Made by a program: the position numbers and the translations under genes. A stretch of 64,000 nucleotides of DNA, from the NCBI RefSeq assembly GCF_029224025.1, contig NZ_CP119392.1, positions 457,001 to 521,000 on the forward strand, read 5' to 3'. This document shows positions 16,334 through 23,771 of the stretch, piece after piece (position 1 is the first letter of the stretch; the number at the start of each line of letters is the position of its first letter). The notes beneath the pieces are model-generated. The model was not told where the DNA came from and did no database searches. It saw nothing but the letters and a program-made list of their open reading frames with translations. This DNA is from Rhodanobacter sp. AS-Z3 (GTDB lineage Bacteria > Pseudomonadota > Gammaproteobacteria > Xanthomonadales > Rhodanobacteraceae).

Positions 16334-19165
16334 ATGGTCAAACAACATACGTTATCCAGGCACATCTCGCTGGCGCTTGCCGGCCTGCTGGTCACCGCAC
16401 TCGCCCTGCCGGCGGCACACGCGCAGTCCAGCACCGCCGTCCTGCGCGGACACGTCAGCGCGCCGCAAGGCCAGATGCCGACCGAGGTGGTTGCCACCAA
16501 TACCGCCAACGGCTTCGTCAGCAAGACCAAGGTCGGCGCAGACGGCAACTACACTCTGGCGGGGTTGAGCCCAGGCAGTTACACCATCGTCGCCAGTGGC
16601 AACGGCAGCAGCACCAGTCGTACCGTCACCGTGCAGGTAGGCCAGGCCTTAAGCCTCAATCTGGATGCCGGTGCTGCCGCCACCGGACCCAGCACCAGCG
16701 ATGCAACGAACCTGCAGGGCGTTTCGGTGAGCGCGGTCACCCTGGTTGAAACACGCACCTCGGAAGTGGCCACCAACATCAGCCAGAAGCAGATCCAGGA
16801 ATTACCGCAGAACGAGCGCAACTTCCTTGACTTCGCCAAGCTGGTTCCCGGCATCACCACCTCACGCGACCCCAACTCCAAAACGTTCTCGGCGGGCGGT
16901 CAATCAGCCGAGAATGTAAACGTTTTCATCGACGGCGCCAGCCTGAAGAACAACGTGCTCAAGGGCGGCATCGCCGGCCAGGACTCCACCCGCGGCAACC
17001 CGTTCTCGCAGGAAGCGGTGCAGGAATTCCGCGTACTGACCAACAACTTCAAGGCCGAATACGAGCAGGCCGGCACGGCAATCATCACCGCGGTGACCAA
17101 GTCGGGCACGAACGACTTCCATGGTTCGCTCTACGACTACTACCAGAACCAGTCGATGATCGCGCAGAACTCGTTTGACAAGGAAAACCACGTCAAGAAA
17201 CCCGAGTACAAACGCGAACAACGCGGCTTCAGTTTTGGCGGCCCTATCATCAAGGACGTGGCGCAGTTCTTCATCAACTACGAGGAACGCAAGGACACCG
17301 CCAACACCACCGTGCAGATCAACGACCCGCGATTCGCTCAGTACAACGGCACATTCTCGGCACCGTTCAACGAAAAGGCATTCTTCGGCAAGTTGAGCTG
17401 GCAGCCGAACCACGACAACAACGTCGACCTCAGCCTGACCACCCGGCGCGACAGCGAGCAGCTCGGTTTTGGCGGCAACACCGCCTACACCGCGCGCAGC
17501 AACCGCAAGAACAACGTCGACGATCTGCTGCTGAAATGGCAATCGCGCGGCGAAAGCTATACCAATGACTTGTTGCTGGATGCCGGCACCGCGAGGTGGC
17601 ATCCCACCTCCGCTCAATCTGGCAACGTGCGCAGCGTGTACGATCCGGGCATCGCGGTGATCGGCAGCGGCAGCGACCTGCAGGACAAGGGCCAGAACCA
17701 GCGCACCATCCGCGACGACTTCACCTGGTTCGGCTTGCCCGATCACACGATCAAGGCGGGTATCAAATACGCCACTTACGGCATCACGCTGGAACAGAAC
17801 AGCGCCACCGTGCCGACCTACTACTACCAGGAAGGAAGTGCTTATCCCGGCGGCTTCAACTCGCCTTACCAGGCCGTGTACTCGCCGAGCGGCGCCAGCG
17901 CCAACCTGCACACCAACCAGCTCGGCCTGTACGTGCAGGATGACTGGGATATCACCCAGCGACTGCAGCTGAATCTCGGTCTGCGTTGGGACTACGAGAC
18001 CAACGCGCTGAACAAGGATTACGTGACCCCGGCCGTGCAGGTCCCCACGTTGCAATACCTGGGTCTGCAGAACTACATCAGCAATGGCCACAACCGCGAC
18101 GGCTACAAGGGTGCGATCCAGCCGCGGCTGGGCTTCTCGCTGGACGTCAGCAAAGACGGCGACCAGAGCACCACCGTCTTCGGCGGTGTTGGCCGCTATT
18201 ACGACCGCACTCCGTTTGACTGGATCAGCCAGGAAAAACTGCATTCGCTGGTACCGAACTACACCTTCCGGTTCAGCCCCGGCGGCGTCACCCCCGGGAC
18301 CATCGCCTGGGATCCGAGCTACCTGACCGCGGCTGGCCTGAATGGCCTGTTGGCTTCGGGCTCTGCCGGCTTTACCAGCGAATTGGACGTGGTCAACAAC
18401 AACACCAAGCCGCCGCACACGGACCAGTTCAGCCTGGGTGTGCGTCAGGTAATGGGAGACTGGAACGCATCACTGACCCTGACTCGCGTGCTGGGCTATG
18501 ACCAGTTCACCTGGGTATGGAACCGTCTGCCGCAGCCAGGCTTCGTGCTCAATCAAATGCCGGGCAGTCCTTACGGTGTCGTCCTGCACAACACCGACAA
18601 GAAAACGCAATCCAGCAACGTACTGGTCAGCATCAACAAGCCGTACACGGAAGCGTCGGGCTGGGGCATGGGGCTGGCCTACACGTATCAGGACGCTCAT
18701 CAGCAAGGTGGTGACAACTACTCGCTGGACTATGTCGATCCCGCTGGTTATTACGCCAACAACGTGGGCGAAAAGCAGCATCTGGTACTGAACGGAATCG
18801 TACGCGGCCCGTGGGACACACGTTTGACCGGCATCTTCACCTACGGCTCGGGCTTGCCGTACGACTACTTCGCCAACGTGCCCGGTTGCGACTACAACTG
18901 CATCTTCTACAAGAACGGCAAGTACGGTCAGAAGTATCTCAACCTGGACCTGTCGATCGCCAAGGAGTTCCACTGGGGCGAGAGCCAGGCGCTGGAACTG
19001 CGCTTTGACGTGATGAACGTGTTCAACCGTGATGTCGACAACGGTTACATCAACAACCAGTACAACTGGGGCTCGATGAATCCGAACCCGGACTTCGGCA
19101 AGGTGACCAGCGCCGATCCGAACCAGACCCGTCGCTTCCAGATTGGCGCGCGCTATTCGTTCTGA
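16334..19165 (+). CDS. TonB-dependent receptor with N-terminal carboxypeptidase-like domain (Oar-type)
   Basis: Outer-membrane receptor of 943 residues for energised uptake of a large ligand, here probably a glucan oligosaccharide. It has a signal peptide ending AAHA (residue 30). A beta-sandwich of the CarboxypepD_reg type follows (about 33-110; GNYTLAGLSPGSYTIVASG). A TonB-box-like NLQGVSVSA lies at 126-134, then a plug (about 142-270; LPQNERNFLDFAKLVPGIT, EFRVLTNNFKAEYEQAG) and a 22-strand barrel ending RYSF. GGAGAGGA lies upstream of the ATG. It is 165 bp after lacI and co-oriented. Substrate is inferred from neighbours only. Confidence 0.92.
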   Translation: MVKQHTLSRHISLALAGLLVTALALPAAHAQSSTAVLRGHVSAPQGQMPTEVVATNTANGFVSKTKVGADGNYTLAGLSPGSYTIVASGNGSSTSRTVTVQVGQALSLNLDAGAAATGPSTSDATNLQGVSVSAVTLVETRTSEVATNISQKQIQELPQNERNFLDFAKLVPGITTSRDPNSKTFSAGGQSAENVNVFIDGASLKNNVLKGGIAGQDSTRGNPFSQEAVQEFRVLTNNFKAEYEQAGTAIITAVTKSGTNDFHGSLYDYYQNQSMIAQNSFDKENHVKKPEYKREQRGFSFGGPIIKDVAQFFINYEERKDTANTTVQINDPRFAQYNGTFSAPFNEKAFFGKLSWQPNHDNNVDLSLTTRRDSEQLGFGGNTAYTARSNRKNNVDDLLLKWQSRGESYTNDLLLDAGTARWHPTSAQSGNVRSVYDPGIAVIGSGSDLQDKGQNQRTIRDDFTWFGLPDHTIKAGIKYATYGITLEQNSATVPTYYYQEGSAYPGGFNSPYQAVYSPSGASANLHTNQLGLYVQDDWDITQRLQLNLGLRWDYETNALNKDYVTPAVQVPTLQYLGLQNYISNGHNRDGYKGAIQPRLGFSLDVSKDGDQSTTVFGGVGRYYDRTPFDWISQEKLHSLVPNYTFRFSPGGVTPGTIAWDPSYLTAAGLNGLLASGSAGFTSELDVVNNNTKPPHTDQFSLGVRQVMGDWNASLTLTRVLGYDQFTWVWNRLPQPGFVLNQMPGSPYGVVLHNTDKKTQSSNVLVSINKPYTEASGWGMGLAYTYQDAHQQGGDNYSLDYVDPAGYYANNVGEKQHLVLNGIVRGPWDTRLTGIFTYGSGLPYDYFANVPGCDYNCIFYKNGKYGQKYLNLDLSIAKEFHWGESQALELRFDVMNVFNRDVDNGYINNQYNWGSMNPNPDFGKVTSADPNQTRRFQIGARYSF

Positions 19166-19196
19166 TCATTTCGTGACATCCCAGTAGTCGATTCAC

Positions 19197-19267
19197 CCGT
19201 CCGTCCACGTCACACGGACGGACGTCTGGACGTCCAGCCTGACCTGCACGAGATGCAGTTCAGGCTG
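19197..19267 (+). promoter_or_regulatory. Stacked hairpins between the receptor and GH144 genes
   Basis: Three structures lie in the 134-bp gap. An 8-bp stem (19197-19204 with 19214-19221) is followed by a perfect 12-bp palindrome, CTGGACGTCCAG (19226-19237). A 14-bp stem with one mismatch (19235-19248 with 19254-19267, loop CGAGA) comes last. No T-run follows, so they are not standard terminators. They could attenuate or stabilise the receptor transcript relative to downstream genes. Confidence 0.6.
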
Positions 19268-19299
19268 GCGTCGCATACTCAAAGTACGGCAGACCGATC

Positions 19300-20763
19300 A
19301 TGAAGCTTCCCCACCGGCCCGCATGGCTTTCCTCTCTCCTTCTTGGCGCGGCGCTGTTACTGGCAGCTCCAGCCAGCCCCGCCTGGCAGGCACAACCGGC
19401 CACCCCGGAAGCAAGCCGCAGCAGCGCTGAAGTACCCGCGCTGGTCAACGATCTCGAACAGCGCACCTTCCGCTTTTTCTGGGACAGCGCGGATCCGGCT
19501 ACAGGCCTGGTTCCTGATCACTATCCCGGCGAGTCCTTCTCCAGCATTGCCGCGGTGGGCTTCGGCCTGACCGCTTACGGCGTGGGCGTGGAGCGTGGCT
19601 ACATCACCCGCGAGCAGGCGATCGAGCGCACGCTGGCCACGCTGCGTTTCTTCGACACCGCGCCGCAGGGTGACAGCGAAGACGACGACAGCGGCTATCA
19701 CGGTTTCTTCTATCACTTCCTCGACATGAAGAGCGGCAAGCGCTTCGCGCGCTGGACCGAAGTCTCCACGGTGGACACCAGCCTGCTGCTGGGCGGCGTG
19801 TTGTTTGCACAGTCGTACTACGACCGCGACACCCCGGCCGAACACGAGATCCGCACGCTGGCCGATCGCATCTATCGCCGCGTCGACTGGCCCTGGGCAC
19901 AAGTGCGGCCGCCGTTGATCAGCATGGGCTGGACGCCCGGCGGCAAGTTCATCCCGCATGACTGGGAGGGCTACAACGAGGCGATGCTGGTCTATGTACT
20001 GGCACTGGGTTCGCCAACCCATCCGGTGGACTCCGATGCATGGTCGGCATGGACCGGTACCTACGACCGCAGCTGGGGCAAGTTCCAAGGTCAGCAACTG
20101 TTGAATTTCGGCCCGCTGTTCGGCCACCAGTACAGCCATGTATGGATCGACTTCCGCGGCATCCGCGACGCCTGGAATCGCCAGCATGACTTGGACTATT
20201 TCGAGAACAGCCGCCGCGCGGTGATCGCCCAGCGCAACTACGCGATCACCAATCCGGGGCATTGGACCGGTTATGGCGCAAACGTGTGGGGTTTGACCGC
20301 CAGCAATGGTCCCGGCGGCATCCTCGTCGAGGGTCAAGGCCGCCGACAGTTCTACGGCTATACCGCGCGCGGCGCGGGACTGGGCTATCTGGTCGATGAC
20401 GGCACCATCGTGCCCAGCGCCGCCGCCGGTTCGATCGCCTTCGCACCCGAGCTGGTGATTCCCGCGCTGGAGGAAATGAAGCGCCGCTACGGCACCGCCA
20501 TCTACAACGAGCACGGTTTCGTTGATGCGTTCAATCCCAGCTTCCACGTGCAAACCCTGCTGCGTACCGGCAAAGTGCTGCCGATGGGCTGGGTCGATAG
20601 CGAACAGCTCGGCATCGACCAGGGCCCGATCGTGTTGATGATCGAGAACTGGCGCAGCGACTTCGTGTGGAACGTGATGAAGAAGAATCCGTACATCCGC
20701 AAGGGACTTCAGCGCGCCGGCTTCGAAGGCGGCTGGCTGGATGCGCCGGTACCGGCAAAATGA
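19300..20763 (+). CDS. Glucoamylase-like (PF10091) / GH144-type endo-beta-1,2-glucanase
   Basis: Exported protein of 487 residues with signal peptide (LSSLLLGAALLLAAPASPA). The remainder is an (alpha/alpha)6 enzyme of the Pfam Glycoamylase group: TFRFFWDSADPATGLVPDH, GFGLTAYGVGVERGYI, WTEVSTVDTSLLLGGVLFAQ, WEGYNEAMLVYVLALGSP, FGHQYSHVWIDFRGIRD. Stand-alone proteins of this kind define GH144, whose characterised members are endo-beta-1,2-glucanases releasing sophoro-oligosaccharides. It begins the glycosidase-transport operon; its stop overlaps the next start (ATGA). The family call is firm, the linkage is inferred. Confidence 0.85.
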   Translation: MKLPHRPAWLSSLLLGAALLLAAPASPAWQAQPATPEASRSSAEVPALVNDLEQRTFRFFWDSADPATGLVPDHYPGESFSSIAAVGFGLTAYGVGVERGYITREQAIERTLATLRFFDTAPQGDSEDDDSGYHGFFYHFLDMKSGKRFARWTEVSTVDTSLLLGGVLFAQSYYDRDTPAEHEIRTLADRIYRRVDWPWAQVRPPLISMGWTPGGKFIPHDWEGYNEAMLVYVLALGSPTHPVDSDAWSAWTGTYDRSWGKFQGQQLLNFGPLFGHQYSHVWIDFRGIRDAWNRQHDLDYFENSRRAVIAQRNYAITNPGHWTGYGANVWGLTASNGPGGILVEGQGRRQFYGYTARGAGLGYLVDDGTIVPSAAAGSIAFAPELVIPALEEMKRRYGTAIYNEHGFVDAFNPSFHVQTLLRTGKVLPMGWVDSEQLGIDQGPIVLMIENWRSDFVWNVMKKNPYIRKGLQRAGFEGGWLDAPVPAK

Positions 20764-22076
20764 TTCACTCGGCGCGTCAGCAACGATGGCGGCGTGGGCT
20801 GTGCATGGCCAGCATCGTCTTGTGCAGTGCCTTGCTGGGCAGTTGTAAGCAGGCATCGGACAGCCACGAACTCGTGTTCTGGACGATTGGCCGCGAAGGC
20901 GAAGCCGTGGTCAAATTGCTGCCGGCGTTCGAGCGCGCGCATCCGGATATCCGTGTGAAAGTTCAGCAGCTGCCGTTGACTGCTGCGCACCAGAAATTGC
21001 TCACCGCGTTCGCCGGCGACTCCACCCCGGATCTCAGCCAGCTTGGCAACACCTGGCTGCCCGAACTGGCGGCGCTGCACGCACTGGAACCATTGCAGGT
21101 GCGGGTCGACCATTCGAGCGTGATCCAGCCGTCCGACTACTTCGCCAGCATCTGGTCCACCAATGTGATTGAGGGCACCCTGTACGGCGTACCGTGGTAT
21201 GTCGACACGCGTTTGTTGTTCTATCGCAACGACCTGTTGAAGGCTGCTGGCTTCGATGCGCCACCGCGTACCTGGGCTGAATGGCGACGCATGCTGGGCG
21301 CGCTCAGCGATCCGTCGCAACATCGCTACGGCGTATTGCTTCCAACCAACGAGTACGAGCAATTGATGTCGCTGGGATTGCAGCAAGACGATCCGCTGCT
21401 GCGTGATGGCGGACGCTACGGGAATTTCGAGAGTGCCGGCTTCAAGCGCGCGCTGACGTTCTATGTCGACACCTTCCGGCTGCAGCAGGCGCCGGCAATC
21501 ACCAACGTGGAAGCGGGCAATCCGTGGACGGAATTTGGTCGCGGCGTCTACGCGTTCTATCTGTCCGGGCCGTGGAACATCGGCGAGTTCCGTTCGCGCC
21601 TGCCGGCCCTTGAGCAGGACGATTGGTCTACCGCACCACTGCCCGGTCCGAGCAGTCCCGGTGTCGGCGTAGCCGGCGGTTCGAGCCTGGTGATCTTCCG
21701 GCGCTCACCGCACAAAGAGGCTGCCTGGAAGTTGATTGAATACCTGTCGCAGCCGGCCGTGCAGCAGCAGTTTTACGACCTGCTTGGCGACATGCCGCCA
21801 CGGCGCAGCTCATGGGAAGGCGGCGCATTGCGCGACGATCCGAAGGCACGCGCTTTTCGCGAACAGCTGGAACAGGTGAAACCTGCGCCGGCGGTGCCGG
21901 AATGGGAACGCATCGCCAACGAAATGCAGCTGGTCGCCGCCCAGGTGATCGCCGGCCGACTGACGATCGACCAGGCCGCCGTTGAGATGGACCACCGCGC
22001 TGATGCGATTCTGGCCAAGCGACGCTGGGTGCTGGACCACGCTGCAGCGAGTCATGCGAAGGAGCCCACACGATGA
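20760..22076 (+). CDS. CUT1 ABC transporter sugar-binding lipoprotein
   Basis: Extracytoplasmic solute receptor of 438 residues. It starts MIHSARQQRWRRGL and has a lipobox ending LLGSC (Cys29), so it is probably anchored on the periplasmic side. Family segments are LVFWTIGREGEAVVKLLPAF, PDLSQLGNTWLPELAAL, TLYGVPWYVDTRLLFYRNDL and FYLSGPWNIGEF. Start and stop both form ATGA overlaps with neighbours, implying translational coupling. Ligand is unknown; neighbouring enzymes suggest a beta-gluco-oligosaccharide. Confidence 0.92.
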   Translation: MIHSARQQRWRRGLCMASIVLCSALLGSCKQASDSHELVFWTIGREGEAVVKLLPAFERAHPDIRVKVQQLPLTAAHQKLLTAFAGDSTPDLSQLGNTWLPELAALHALEPLQVRVDHSSVIQPSDYFASIWSTNVIEGTLYGVPWYVDTRLLFYRNDLLKAAGFDAPPRTWAEWRRMLGALSDPSQHRYGVLLPTNEYEQLMSLGLQQDDPLLRDGGRYGNFESAGFKRALTFYVDTFRLQQAPAITNVEAGNPWTEFGRGVYAFYLSGPWNIGEFRSRLPALEQDDWSTAPLPGPSSPGVGVAGGSSLVIFRRSPHKEAAWKLIEYLSQPAVQQQFYDLLGDMPPRRSSWEGGALRDDPKARAFREQLEQVKPAPAVPEWERIANEMQLVAAQVIAGRLTIDQAAVEMDHRADAILAKRRWVLDHAAASHAKEPTR

Positions 22077-22951
22077 ATCCGCAGCGTACGGCCTGGTTGT
22101 TCCTTGCCCCCGCGCTGGTCGTGCTGGGAGTGTTCTTCCTGCTGCCGGTGCTTGCCGCGCTCGCGCTCAGTCTTACCGATTACGACCTGTACGCGCTGGC
22201 AAACATTCACAACCTGCGCTTCGTGGCGTTGGGCAATTATTGGGAACTGCTCCACCGGCCGCTGTTCTGGGCTGCACTGGGACACACGGTGTACTTCGTC
22301 GCGCTAGGCGTGCCCTTGTCGATGGGCGCGTCGCTCGGCGCGGCGATGTTGCTGAACTCACCGCTGGCGACAGCGAAGCCGTTCTTCCGCACGGCGCTGT
22401 TCGCGCCGGTGGTGACCACGGTGGTCGCCACCGCCGTGATCTGGCGCTATCTGTTCAACACCAAGTACGGCATGGCGAACTATCTGCTGGGACTGGTCGA
22501 TATTCACCCGGTGGACTGGCTGGGTGATCCGCACTGGGCGATGCCGACGATCATCGCGTTCGCGGTGTGGAAAAACTTTGGCTACAACATGATCATCTTC
22601 CTCGCTGGCCTGCAGGCGATTCCGCCGGACCTGTACGAGGCTGCACGTATCGACGGCGCGTCGCCCTGGCGGCAGTTCCGTCACATCACCTTGCCAATGC
22701 TGAAACCGACCATGTTGATGGTCGGCATCCTCACCGTGTCCGGCTACTTCCAGCTGTTTGCCGAGCCGTACGTGATGACCGAAGGCGGGCCACTGCAAAG
22801 CACGGTCAGCGTGCTGTACCTGATGTACGACGAAGGCTTCAAGTGGTGGAACCTCGGCTCCGCTTCCGCCGTGGCGTTCCTGTTGTTCGTGATCATGTTC
22901 GCAGTGACCGTGCTGATGCTGAAGCTGTCGCAGCGGGGAGACCAGACATGA
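22073..22951 (+). CDS. Sugar ABC transporter permease, MalF/UgpA type
   Basis: Inner-membrane subunit of 292 residues with six predicted helices starting at LFLAPALVVLGVFFLLPVLA. The EAA coupling loop YEAARIDGASPWRQFRHITL docks the ATPase. It overlaps the genes on both sides by ATGA and pairs with the MalG-type protein downstream. The ATPase is expected to be the MalK homologue at 10797-11888, since none is encoded in this operon. Confidence 0.94.
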   Translation: MNPQRTAWLFLAPALVVLGVFFLLPVLAALALSLTDYDLYALANIHNLRFVALGNYWELLHRPLFWAALGHTVYFVALGVPLSMGASLGAAMLLNSPLATAKPFFRTALFAPVVTTVVATAVIWRYLFNTKYGMANYLLGLVDIHPVDWLGDPHWAMPTIIAFAVWKNFGYNMIIFLAGLQAIPPDLYEAARIDGASPWRQFRHITLPMLKPTMLMVGILTVSGYFQLFAEPYVMTEGGPLQSTVSVLYLMYDEGFKWWNLGSASAVAFLLFVIMFAVTVLMLKLSQRGDQT

Positions 22952-23769
22952 GCCCACGACTGGCCAAGGCGCTGATCAACGGTCTGCTCATCGGGGTGGC
23001 GGCGGTCGCACTGTTTCCGTTGCTGTGGATGTTGTCGGTGTCGTTCATGGCGCCGGGTGCCGCCAGCACGCTGCCACCGCCGTTGTTGCCGCGCCATGCC
23101 AGCTGGGACAACTATCGCGAACTGTTCGTGCATGCCGGCATGGGCCGCTACCTGATCAACAGCTTGCTGGTCGCCGGCGCGATCACCGTGCTCTCGGTGG
23201 TTTTCAATTTGCTGGCCGGCTATGCGTTCGCCAAGCTGCGTTTCGCTGGTCGCGAGCGATTGTTTCAGGCACTGCTTGGCGCACTGGTGATTCCCGCCCA
23301 GGTCGCCATGCTGCCGTTGTTCCTGCTGCTGAAATACATGGGCCTGGTGAACAGCTATGCCGGCGTGGTGGTGCCAGCGCTGGCCACCGTGTTCGGCATT
23401 TTCCTGGTACGCCAGTACGCACGCGGCATTCCCGATGAATTGCTCGAAGCGGCGCGGATCGACGGCGCCAGCGAGTCGCGCATCTTCGTGCAGATCGTGC
23501 TGCCACTGCTGAAGCCGATTGTCGTGACGCTGGCGATCTTCACCTTCCTCGCCGCGTGGAACGACTTCATGTGGCCGCTGATCGTGCTGACCGGACAGGA
23601 GCACTACACGCTGCCGATCGGGTTGGCCTCGCTGGCGCGCGAACATTCGCAGGACAGCGAACTGATGATGGCCGGCTCAGTCGTCACCGTACTGCCGGTG
23701 CTGCTCTTGTTCCTGTCGATGCAGCGCTACTACCTCGAAGGACTGCTGCTGGGCAGTGTGAAGGGTTGA
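22948..23769 (+). CDS. Sugar ABC transporter permease, MalG/UgpE type
   Basis: Second permease subunit, 273 residues from MSPRLAKALINGLLIG (ATGA overlap with the preceding stop). It has six helices, the EAA loop LEAARIDGASESRIFVQIVL, and the usual C-terminal FLSMQRYYLEGLLLGSVKG, which inserts toward the ATPase. It is followed after 2 bp by the large glycosidase-like gene, so the five genes from 19300 to 26552 look like one transcription unit. Confidence 0.94.
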   Translation: MSPRLAKALINGLLIGVAAVALFPLLWMLSVSFMAPGAASTLPPPLLPRHASWDNYRELFVHAGMGRYLINSLLVAGAITVLSVVFNLLAGYAFAKLRFAGRERLFQALLGALVIPAQVAMLPLFLLLKYMGLVNSYAGVVVPALATVFGIFLVRQYARGIPDELLEAARIDGASESRIFVQIVLPLLKPIVVTLAIFTFLAAWNDFMWPLIVLTGQEHYTLPIGLASLAREHSQDSELMMAGSVVTVLPVLLLFLSMQRYYLEGLLLGSVKG

Positions 23770-23771
23770 CG

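Noticed and set aside
16904..18418. 504-codon open frame on the minus strand inside the TonB-dependent receptor gene
   Set aside because: It is a GC-rich shadow of the receptor frame with no domain or signal signature; the plus-strand protein has clear family features throughout.
20540..20560. CACGTG-containing sequence resembling parS in the GH144 gene
   Set aside because: The flanks (CTTCCACGTGCAAAC) do not form the palindrome; several other CACGTG cores in the window also fail.
23556..23771. Extended N-terminus (72 codons) for the large glycosidase-like gene
   Set aside because: It would overlap the MalG permease in another frame, and the ATG at 23772 begins directly with a signal peptide.
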